Assembly (NCBI GenBank): GCA_029934675.1 | Contig: JAOZLT010000116.1 | Location: 1-5,012 of the forward strand | From: Candidatus Altimarinota bacterium | Lineage (GTDB): Bacteria; Patescibacteriota; Gracilibacteria; UM-FILTER-43-11 | Length of the DNA stretch: 5,012 nt | Reading direction: 5' to 3' | Part shown: positions 1 to 4,713 of the stretch, in pieces | Layout of the letters: every line of letters starts with the position of its first letter | Position numbering within the stretch: the stretch's first letter is position 1 | Position numbers and translations under genes: made by a program | Notes under the pieces: generated by a model | Database searches by the model: none | What the model was told of the DNA's origin: nothing | What the model saw: the letters and a program-made list of their open reading frames with translations, nothing else

Positions 1-20
1 GATTTCATCCTTTTACTTTG

Positions 21-60
21 TAGTGTTTCATAGTGTCGACTTTACAGTAAAGTTTATTAT
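21..60 (+). promoter_or_regulatory. Possible promoter/operator of the replication operon
   Basis: A perfect 15-bp palindrome, ACTTTAC-A-GTAAAGT, occupies 39-53. It lies directly before TATTAT at 55-60, which could serve as a -10 box. Two copies of TAGTGT at 21-26 and 31-36 lie exactly 10 bp, about one helical turn, apart; the second is a poor -35 candidate with an 18-bp spacer. A palindrome abutting a -10 box is the usual arrangement for repressor control of a rep operon, so I infer that this site regulates the primase-helicase and initiator genes. The promoter call is weak because no good -35 is visible. The palindrome itself is certain. Confidence 0.4.
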
Positions 61-102
61 CTGAACGGGTGATAAGTGAATTATATATATGAGGAGTCAG
101 AG

Positions 103-1911
103 ATGGCAAGTAAGAAAACTGCAGCAGGAAAAAGTGTAGGAACCGCCCCTGTTGAGACTGTACAAAAGACAGTTTCAAATGATAGCATAACTAGAGTAGT
201 AGCAGGTATTAATATGATCTATAAAGGTGGTAAAAAGAAGTGTAAATTCCCACTTGAGTGGAATGTTGAGGGTGGAGAAGTTGCAGGTGCTAATGCTAAA
301 ATAGTAGCAACGGGTGACGGTGTTGTAGTAATTGACATCGACACTAAAGATCTGAGTGTTGTAGATCCTAAGCTTATAGCACTTTTAAAACCTTTTAAGC
401 CGAGTCAAGAGACAGCTCGTGGATTTCATTATGGTTTTATGGTTGATGCCAGCACGAAGTTCACTAACAGGTCAAAGATCACTGAGTATGTGGATATCAG
501 ATCTGATGGTGGTGGTATTTTCTACGAGTACACAGGATCTGACAAGAGAATAAGCTATACAGGCTTAGACCCACAGAACCTAAATTTCCCTAAGATGCCT
601 AAGAAGCTGCATAAACTGCTACTAAGTATGAGAAAGCCTTCACCGGATCTTGATCAGGCTGAAGATTTAGAACCTACAGGAATCCCTACTGCTGAAGTTA
701 AGAAGATGCTCAAGTGCATCAAAACTCAAGATGATTCTTATGACGCATGGCTAGAAGTTGGAATGATCTTACATACTTGGGGACACGCTGATAAATGTCA
801 GAAAAAAGCTCTAAAGCTATGGGATAAGTGGTCACAAAAATCTACTTCTTACGATGCAGATGAGGTCGAGGATAAGTGGAGATCATTTGAGAAGAGCTAC
901 CCAGGTAAGAAGCGTACAATATCTTCACTTATTTTTTCAGCTCAAGATGGTGGGTATTCATTACCATCCGATTATCGTAAACCTCGTAGCCTAGGTGGTA
1001 AGAAGATATTACCTGATGATGATGATTCCGTGTCGGATGAAGTGAAGACTAAACTATACAGAGACCTGAAGTCAAAAGCAATAACTACAATTACACTAGC
1101 TGGTGTACCCTACCCAACAAAAGGGTTAACTATGTTGACAGGAGATGGTGGTGTAGGAAAGTCTTTTATCGCTCTTCAGGTGGCTATATCATATCTAGAG
1201 CAGCACCCAAAAGAGAAGGCTCTATTTTGGTTTACTGAAGATCACGAAGCCATCGTTAAAGAGCGCGTAGGGAGTGTTACAAAGAATAAAGACATCCTGA
1301 GTCGTATGGTATTTGTTACTGCTGATATTAATAACCTAAAAGACAGCGTGAAGACAGCAGTGGAGCTAAGTCAGAAGTTTGGAATCATTATACTTGACCC
1401 GCTTATCAGTTTTTTCACAGGTGAGGAGAACAGTAACTCAGAGGCGAGATCCTTCGGTAACCGCCTAAAGAAGATGCACGGTCTCGTGATACTGATACAC
1501 CACAGCGCTAAGAGCGGATCAGCATCACGGGGAGCATCAGACTTTCGTAATATGGTACGGATGGTCTATAAGGTGGTAAAACCTCAAGTACGATATAAAA
1601 AGTCCGGGTACGAAAGAAGAGCTGACGATCTGCAGCTCTTGGGATACCGCGCGATGATGGTGGATAAAGATAACTGGGGAGTTACTGTAAAAACACGTGT
1701 AACAGCTTATACAGATGAGGACAGCGGTTTCTTGATCAAGGCTTTCGATGTTGATAAGCGATACAGAGAAAATGTGATAACTCAAGTCACCGATATCAGA
1801 GCAGAGTTGAGAGGATACGGGCAGTCAGATACTAGAATAGCAGAGGAGCATACTGTTCGTAAGTCTAGCCTAGGTGGTGCTAGTATGAGCGGTAAGGTCT
1901 TAGCTGCATGA
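103..1911 (+). CDS. Fused prim-pol primase / RepA-type hexameric helicase
   Basis: Plasmid replication enzyme of 602 aa that probably both primes and unwinds DNA. The N-terminal half is an archaeo-eukaryotic-type primase-polymerase. Motif I is VVVIDIDTKD with metal-binding Asp78 and Asp80, motif II is ARGFHYGF with His109, and motif III is VDIRSDGGG with Asp131. A PriCT-like helical linker covers about 196-266. The C-terminal half is a RecA-fold ATPase: Walker A GDGGVGKS at 347-354, a candidate catalytic glutamate in WFTEDHE (Glu379), Walker B IIILDP with Asp432, and VILIHHSAK at 462-470, as in the AAA_25/RSF1010 RepA helicase family. An acidic DDDD stretch near 305 lies in the joint. I chose ATG 103 because GAGGAG (91-96) sits 6 bases before it. 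An in-frame GTG at 76 would add 9 residues but has no ribosome site. The stop overlaps the next start. The enzyme class is well supported by the motifs; plasmid rather than phage origin is inferred. Confidence 0.9.
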   Translation: MASKKTAAGKSVGTAPVETVQKTVSNDSITRVVAGINMIYKGGKKKCKFPLEWNVEGGEVAGANAKIVATGDGVVVIDIDTKDLSVVDPKLIALLKPFKPSQETARGFHYGFMVDASTKFTNRSKITEYVDIRSDGGGIFYEYTGSDKRISYTGLDPQNLNFPKMPKKLHKLLLSMRKPSPDLDQAEDLEPTGIPTAEVKKMLKCIKTQDDSYDAWLEVGMILHTWGHADKCQKKALKLWDKWSQKSTSYDADEVEDKWRSFEKSYPGKKRTISSLIFSAQDGGYSLPSDYRKPRSLGGKKILPDDDDSVSDEVKTKLYRDLKSKAITTITLAGVPYPTKGLTMLTGDGGVGKSFIALQVAISYLEQHPKEKALFWFTEDHEAIVKERVGSVTKNKDILSRMVFVTADINNLKDSVKTAVELSQKFGIIILDPLISFFTGEENSNSEARSFGNRLKKMHGLVILIHHSAKSGSASRGASDFRNMVRMVYKVVKPQVRYKKSGYERRADDLQLLGYRAMMVDKDNWGVTVKTRVTAYTDEDSGFLIKAFDVDKRYRENVITQVTDIRAELRGYGQSDTRIAEEHTVRKSSLGGASMSGKVLAA

Positions 1912-2732
1912 GCCGCAAAGTCTACCCGATCCAGGGGAATAAGACTATCACCAATAAGAATACTTTAGATCTTATTCCCTTTACAGCTAATAACCGTAAG
2001 AACTTAGATGTGGTTAGGGTGTCAAGGGATGGTACTATGACTGTAGAGTATAAAGCATTGACTCCTATAACTGATTTTGAAGCAAAAACCTCTTTATCAC
2101 TTTTTAAGATGTGCCTTGATGCTAATGCTCACGAAGGCGAAAATGCTGTGAAAGAGATCAAAGATCACGGTGCTTTTGTCAAGGTGAAGTTTGATGTCAG
2201 AGGTCTAACAAAGTTTATCACAAGTCGAACGACTAGAGAACAGCGTGTAAAGGTTTTTAAGTCTCTTAAGAAGATCGCAGGAATGCAGGTGGATATCACT
2301 AAGAAGAGGTCGGTGTTGGAAGGTGGTGGTGAGATGAGATCTATCACTTCGTGGGTCAATGATCTAAAGACAAAAGATGATTACGAGACAGCAACTGTTT
2401 GGGTATCTAAAACGGCTCTTCGTGTTGCAATGAGTGATGGCATATCTTACGACCTACGTTTCGCTGTTCAGCAGTTCACCGGTCGTGCTATGTTGCTATA
2501 TCTGCACTTGCAGTCATGGAAGTATAAGATTCGTGATGGTCGCTACGGTTATCAAAACTATATTCCACATGAGAATATTGCACAGGCTCTTGATCTAGGT
2601 GAGTTGGTGAGTGAGAAGGACCGTATGAAGAAAGCGAGAGCCGCTTTTAAAGAGTTGGCAGCACAGAAGGTTTGTAATTATGAGTATGACGGAGCTAATA
2701 ATAGATGGGTGAAAAAGCTACTAGGGCTCTAG
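1908..2732 (+). CDS. Plasmid replication initiator, RepC-like / winged-helix Rep
   Basis: A 274-aa protein that probably binds the iterons just downstream and opens the origin. It starts in an ATGA overlap with the primase-helicase stop, so the two are likely translated together and made in a fixed ratio. The N-terminal part (about 50-130) alternates strands and helices, ending in a helix KVFKSLKKIAGMQVDI. The middle has a strand ATVWVSKTAL (162-171), then an aromatic helix with GRAMLLYLHLQSW (192-204). The C-terminal part (about 218-255) looks like a helix-turn-helix or wing, PHENIAQALDLG followed by a basic helix RMKKARAAFKEL. From memory, RSF1010 RepC (283 aa) has the same order: strand, ARLLHQRL-type helix, then a DNA-binding domain. 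I see no diagnostic motif, so the family assignment rests on layout, length and the adjacent iterons. The alternative is a Rep_3-type initiator. Confidence 0.75.
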   Translation: MSRKVYPIQGNKTITNKNTLDLIPFTANNRKNLDVVRVSRDGTMTVEYKALTPITDFEAKTSLSLFKMCLDANAHEGENAVKEIKDHGAFVKVKFDVRGLTKFITSRTTREQRVKVFKSLKKIAGMQVDITKKRSVLEGGGEMRSITSWVNDLKTKDDYETATVWVSKTALRVAMSDGISYDLRFAVQQFTGRAMLLYLHLQSWKYKIRDGRYGYQNYIPHENIAQALDLGELVSEKDRMKKARAAFKELAAQKVCNYEYDGANNRWVKKLLGL

Positions 2733-2741
2733 TAGGATTTT
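2718..2741 (+). terminator. Hairpin over the rep stop codon, weak terminator-like
   Basis: CTACTAG (2718-2724) and CTAGTAG (2729-2735) form a perfect 7-bp stem with a GGCT loop, and GATTTT follows. The TAG stop of the initiator gene (2730-2732) lies inside the 3' arm. The stem is only moderately stable and the T run is short, so it may end transcription poorly or instead protect the 3' end of the message. It separates the rep genes from the iterons. Confidence 0.35.
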
Positions 2742-2803
2742 GCATTAGGTGTCCCCAAAGTTGCATTAGGCGCCCCCAAAGCTGCATTAGGCGTCCCCTC
2801 GAC
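2741..2803 (+). repeat. Three tandem 21-bp iterons
   Basis: Three direct repeats begin at 2741, 2762 and 2783, with a shared core TGCATTAGGYGYCCCC. The first two continue with CAAAG after the CCC run, while the third diverges to TCGAC. Differences within the core are only at two pyrimidine positions (GTGT, GCGC, GCGT context). The 21-bp period puts all copies on the same face of the helix. Short tandem repeats of this length next to an initiator gene are the standard binding sites for plasmid Rep proteins. CCCC...CTCAAAG at 2803-2814 may be a degenerate remnant of a fourth copy. Confidence 0.9.
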
Positions 2804-2828
2804 CCCTCTCAAAGTACCTAATATCAGT

Positions 2829-2857
2829 TTGTGTGGGGGATTATATATATCTATATA
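2829..2857 (+). promoter_or_regulatory. Possible promoter for the 89-aa gene within oriV
   Basis: TTGTGT (2829-2834) and TATATA (2852-2857) lie 17 bp apart and partly match -35 and -10 consensus. The -10 falls within the melting segment, so transcription from here could help activate or regulate the origin. AT-rich DNA often yields chance -10 matches, so the call is weak. Confidence 0.3.
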
Positions 2858-2866
2858 CTTATATAA

Positions 2867-2884
2867 GTAGGTATAGAGACCTAC
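2867..2884 (+). repeat. Inverted repeat at the edge of the AT-rich segment
   Basis: GTAGGT (2867-2872) and ACCTAC (2879-2884) pair perfectly around the loop ATAGAG. It directly follows the melting segment and precedes a GC-rich patch. In IncQ origins, single-strand initiation sites (ssi) recognised by the primase are stem-loops near the origin. This hairpin could play that part, but there is no sequence match I can claim. Confidence 0.4.
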
Positions 2885-2931
2885 GGTCGCGCTAGGGCGC
2901 TCCCTTGGTCTGAATGAAAAAGGAGTGTTTC

Positions 2932-3201
2932 ATGAGCATAAGAGAAGATTTAGGTGAGGTACTAGGAGAAGTGATATCAGATTCATATAGTGTTTATATG
3001 CGAGGGCTAATCGCTAAGGATCTAAAGAAGAGACTAAAGCGTGAGACTGATGAGGTAGCTCGTTATTATATTCTGATGACTCTTGTAAAGATGCTCTTCA
3101 GAACTGATAAAAGACTCCCTGAGTACAAAGCCGAACTGAGACTGCTATCTAACAGACTTGGGAACCGTCAGAGAAGATCAGAGAACCGTCTAACAGCTTG
3201 A
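2932..3201 (+). CDS. Small basic protein, 89 aa, unknown function
   Basis: Not recognised. The protein is soluble, probably mostly helical, and basic: about 20 Lys/Arg against 13 Asp/Glu, with clusters KDLKKRLKRE (29-38) and RQRRSENR (79-86). That suggests a nucleic-acid-binding or protein-adaptor role, but no motif proves it. No signal peptide or membrane segment is seen. I chose ATG 2932 because AGGAG (2921-2925) lies 6 bases before it; the in-frame ATG at 2914 would put that ribosome site inside the gene. It is the first gene after the origin, a place where plasmids often carry copy-control, partition or replication accessory genes. That assignment is positional inference only. Confidence 0.75.
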   Translation: MSIREDLGEVLGEVISDSYSVYMRGLIAKDLKKRLKRETDEVARYYILMTLVKMLFRTDKRLPEYKAELRLLSNRLGNRQRRSENRLTA

Positions 3202-3230
3202 GAACTTCAATACAACAATCAACCTCCTAA

Positions 3231-3243
3231 GAGTTTATAACTC
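3231..3243. repeat. Short inverted repeat after the 89-aa gene
   Basis: GAGTT-TAT-AACTC is a perfect 5-bp inverted repeat in the 135-bp gap between the 89-aa gene and the HTH gene. It has no T run, so it is not a convincing terminator. The same gap contains three CTCCT motifs at 3224, 3241 and 3254. Confidence 0.25.
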
Positions 3244-3283
3244 CTCGGTACATCTCCTAACATAGGGCTTTGTAGCTAAAATG

Positions 3284-3314
3284 TTACACAATTTTGTGTG
3301 TAATGAGCTATAAT
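3284..3314 (+). promoter_or_regulatory. Promoter with operator-like palindrome upstream of HTH gene
   Basis: A perfect TATAAT -10 box lies at 3309-3314, 22 bases before the HTH start codon. Just upstream is a strong dyad: ACACAA-TT-TTGTGT (3286-3299) is perfect, and TTACACA (3284-3290) also pairs with TGTGTAA (3297-3303). The dyad covers the place where a -35 box should be. A repressor bound here would block RNA polymerase. The next gene encodes a small HTH protein, so self-repression is the simplest reading. No clear -35 consensus is present: TTACAC at 3284-3289 has a 19-bp spacer. Confidence 0.65.
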
Positions 3315-3336
3315 ATGGTCAAAAAAAGGAGCTTTG

Positions 3337-3483
3337 ATGGGTGCTACTAAAATCACTAAAGATATCGCATCTAAGATGCAGAAGAGAAGAGATCAAGGTG
3401 ACTCTATAACTCAGATTGCAAAAGACTTCGGTGTAAGCCGCCATACAGTTTACACTTACTCAAGGAAAAAAGATGATAACTAA
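3337..3483 (+). CDS. 48-aa helix-turn-helix DNA-binding protein
   Basis: A stand-alone HTH microprotein resembling the C-terminal DNA-binding domain of Hin/resolvase recombinases, without a catalytic part. Residues 16-45 carry the pattern KRRDQGDSITQIAKDFGVSR then HTVYTYSRKK: a first helix, I-A-K-x-F-G-V-S at the turn, and S-R-H-T-V-Y in the recognition helix. AAGGAG at 3326-3331, 5 bases before ATG, gives a strong ribosome site. The stop overlaps the next gene by 11 bases, so the two are probably translationally coupled. With the palindrome over its own promoter, it is likely an autoregulator, perhaps also controlling the plasmid's other genes. It is not a recombinase fragment in any obvious sense: there is no decayed coding sequence upstream. 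Confidence 0.85.
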   Translation: MGATKITKDIASKMQKRRDQGDSITQIAKDFGVSRHTVYTYSRKKDDN

Positions 3484-3910
3484 CCTATCAACATTCAACC
3501 ACCAACGCAGCTACCTTCAGAAAAAAGGCATAACTGAGCCTCTTCCGCTCGGAACTCTAGAGAGAATCGGATCTGCAATAGCGTGGAGTCATTTACAAGA
3601 CCTAGAGAACGCTCATAGAGCAGCCTCAGACGACTTAAAACTACTTCCGGGTGATAATACTCTACTTAAGCGTAAAAAGGCTCTAGAAGCTTCTATAGCT
3701 GACAGCATTCAAGAGGTTAAAAATGTCCTTGAAGAGATCAGACGAGAGTCAGGTGCAGCAGCAATCAAAAGATCAAAAGCTGAAGAGATCTATAAGGGTG
3801 CTAAGACTAAGATATTAAGCCTTCAGGATGAGCTAACTGCTGATGCAAATAGATATCAGTCAAGTGATCTTGCAAACTTAGCTAGATCCATAGGTGCTCT
3901 AGTAAGCTAA
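3473..3910 (+). CDS. 145-aa helical, probably coiled-coil protein, unknown function
   Basis: Not recognised. It begins inside the HTH gene (11-base overlap) and probably depends on its translation. After a short N-terminal region (1-30) containing LPLGTLERIGS, most of the protein (about 36-135) looks helical and charged, with spaced Leu/Ile residues in stretches such as KALEASIADSIQEVKNVLEE (69-88) and AKTKILSLQDELTAD (110-124), consistent with a coiled coil. No signal peptide, membrane segment or catalytic motif is seen. The coupling to a tiny DNA-binding protein suggests a partner or modulator of it, or a structural, scaffold-like protein if the element is a phage. Neither can be decided from the sequence. 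Confidence 0.85.
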   Translation: MITNLSTFNHQRSYLQKKGITEPLPLGTLERIGSAIAWSHLQDLENAHRAASDDLKLLPGDNTLLKRKKALEASIADSIQEVKNVLEEIRRESGAAAIKRSKAEEIYKGAKTKILSLQDELTADANRYQSSDLANLARSIGALVS

Positions 3911-3917
3911 CGAGGTC

Positions 3918-3930
3918 CTGCATCATGCAG
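3918..3930. repeat. 13-bp palindrome between 145-aa and 40-aa genes
   Basis: CTGCAT-C-ATGCAG is a perfect odd-length palindrome just after the 145-aa gene stop. It is too tight for a stable RNA hairpin, so a protein-binding site is the likelier role. TATTAT at 3943-3948 downstream could be a -10 box, but no -35 supports it. Confidence 0.35.
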
Positions 3931-3961
3931 ATACGCCTTCAATATTATATAAGGAGTTCCC

Positions 3962-4084
3962 ATGGCTTGTACAGTTTTAACACCAGAAACAATCCCTGAT
4001 CAGAAACAGGTAGTTGGTGCAGACGGTAAAGTTTACAACACTATCGGATCAGCACCTCGCACATTGTGCAACGGTAACGGCTAG
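3962..4084 (+). CDS. 40-aa microprotein, unknown function
   Basis: A very short gene supported by an excellent ribosome site: AAGGAG at 3951-3956, 5 bases before ATG, with clear intergenic DNA on both sides. The product begins MACTVLTPETIPDQKQVVGA and ends TLCNGNG. It has two cysteines (3 and 36) near the ends that could be linked or bind metal, a central VGADGKVYNTIGS that looks like a small beta hairpin, and no membrane segment or signal peptide. A ribosome site this good, followed by a hairpin and then another gene with its own site, argues for real expression. Function unknown. Confidence 0.65.
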   Translation: MACTVLTPETIPDQKQVVGADGKVYNTIGSAPRTLCNGNG

Positions 4085-4091
4085 GTTTGTA

Positions 4092-4117
4092 GTGAGCACA
4101 CGAGACAATGTGCTCAC
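4092..4117 (+). repeat. Perfect 9-bp stem-loop between 40-aa and 127-aa genes
   Basis: GTGAGCACA (4092-4100) and TGTGCTCAC (4109-4117) pair perfectly around the loop CGAGACAA. The stem has 5 G/C pairs out of 9 and starts 7 bases after the 40-aa gene stop. No T run follows, so it is not a classical intrinsic terminator. It may set message stability, end the 40-aa transcript by another route, or be a DNA site such as an operator or primase start hairpin. Confidence 0.55.
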
Positions 4118-4147
4118 CATCAAGTCTATTACATAAAGGATTACAAC

Positions 4148-4531
4148 ATGGCTATCACTCAGACAGATATTGATAACTTCGCTTCAGCACTAGGGATACA
4201 AAACGGAAGAGATGTCAATCAATCACGTATCGTCAAGCTAACTAATGGCAACTATGCAACCTCGATCAGCATCAAAGATCAAACAGGATGGCATATAATC
4301 CCATCGACTGAGCACTCAAGTAGATCAGAGGCTGAAGCTCTAGGTGCTGAGTTCCTGTACAATGATGAAGCAGGTCAAGCAGTTCGTAACAACGCTGCTG
4401 ATATAGCTGCAACAACTCAGGTTCATGACACCGGTGTAGTCCTTGGTAAGCCTTCAGATGATGATGAAGCTCCAACAGATCGATCAGAACTCTATGAGAA
4501 TGGCACGATCACAGGTCAAGACGATGCCTAG
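4148..4531 (+). CDS. 127-aa protein with acidic tail, unknown function
   Basis: Not recognised. AAAGGA at 4135-4140, 7 bases before ATG, supports the start. The first part (about 5-75) looks like a small alpha/beta fold: a helix TDIDNFASALG, strands around RIVKLTNGNYATSISIKD and WHIIPS, and a helix RSEAEALGAEFLYND. This resembles small domains that pair a three-stranded sheet with helices, but I can name no family. From about residue 95 the chain is acidic and probably unstructured, with SDDDEAPTD and a final QDDA. The last 8 bases overlap the start of the 62-aa gene, suggesting coupled translation. No signal peptide or membrane segment. Confidence 0.85.
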   Translation: MAITQTDIDNFASALGIQNGRDVNQSRIVKLTNGNYATSISIKDQTGWHIIPSTEHSSRSEAEALGAEFLYNDEAGQAVRNNAADIAATTQVHDTGVVLGKPSDDDEAPTDRSELYENGTITGQDDA

Positions 4532-4712
4532 AGAAAGATCACTACTCATCTATCGACCTGTATTAGAAGCTCACAAGGGCAACTTCCACGTCTATATCCA
4601 CCATAAGAAGCTACTACACGAGGTGATAATCAACCCCGACACCAATGAGCTACAGTTAGTAACAGAATCAACACCGCAGCACCTGATCAAACAACCTTGT
4701 ATGGTGGTCTAA
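4524..4712 (+). CDS. 62-aa protein, unknown function
   Basis: Not recognised. I start it at ATG 4524, which overlaps the preceding stop by 8 bases. A longer frame opens at ATG 4443, but that part lies wholly inside the 127-aa gene in another frame and gives a low-complexity Met/Gln-rich sequence. Only a weak AGGT (about 4512) precedes 4524, so translation is probably by coupling. The product has beta-like segments SLLIYRPVL, FHVYIHHKK, HEVIINPD and ELQLVTES, suggesting a small beta-rich fold. It has five histidines, including HH at 26-27, and one cysteine near the end. The next gene starts one base after the stop. Confidence 0.65.
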   Translation: MPRERSLLIYRPVLEAHKGNFHVYIHHKKLLHEVIINPDTNELQLVTESTPQHLIKQPCMVV

Positions 4713-4713
4713 C

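Larger units (their letters stand above)
2733..2910. other. Predicted replication origin (oriV)
   Basis: This non-coding stretch holds, in order, three iterons (2741-2803), a GC-rich segment (2791-2810, 15 of 20 G/C), an inverted partial iteron ACCTAAT (2816-2822), an AT-rich segment (2840-2869, 3 of 30 G/C), a hairpin GTAGGT/ACCTAC (2867-2884), and a GC-rich patch (about 2884-2910, near 74% G/C). The order iterons, GC-rich, AT-rich is the known order in the RSF1010/IncQ oriV, where RepC binds the iterons and the AT-rich part melts. The AT-rich part contains a perfect 14-bp palindrome TACTTATATAAGTA at 2856-2869. Origin function is inferred from this layout and the adjacent rep genes. Confidence 0.8.

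Noticed and set aside
76..102. GTG start for the primase-helicase gene
   Set aside because: No ribosome site precedes GTG 76, while GAGGAG is well placed for ATG 103.
1537..1785. 82-codon open frame on the - strand
   Set aside because: It lies fully inside the helicase part of the primase-helicase gene, opposite conserved motifs; its product is unrecognisable and it has no supporting context.
289..2129. GCTAATGCT at 289-297 and 2121-2129 as distant iteron copies
   Set aside because: Only about seven bases match the inverted iteron core, and both encode Ala-Asn-Ala in frame; best explained as coding coincidence.
2165..2359. 64-codon open frame on the - strand
   Set aside because: Antisense shadow of the initiator gene with no ribosome site or family resemblance that I can see.
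2741..2803. Iteron array as a CRISPR array
   Set aside because: The repeats are directly adjacent with no spacers between them, and no cas genes are present.
2596..3018. 423-bp stretch without GATC across the origin
   Set aside because: With about one site per 109 bp, one gap of this size is expected among some 46 gaps; another of about 350 bp lies within the primase-helicase gene.
3337..3483. HTH gene as remnant of a serine recombinase
   Set aside because: It has its own promoter, operator-like dyad and ribosome site, and no catalytic-domain remains precede it.
4272..4475. 67-codon open frame on the - strand, His/Leu-rich
   Set aside because: Antisense to the 127-aa gene; biased composition is typical of a shadow frame.
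4443..4523. Longer start for the 62-aa gene
   Set aside because: The added 27 residues are Met/Gln-rich and entirely overlap the 127-aa gene; ATG 4524 gives the usual short overlap.
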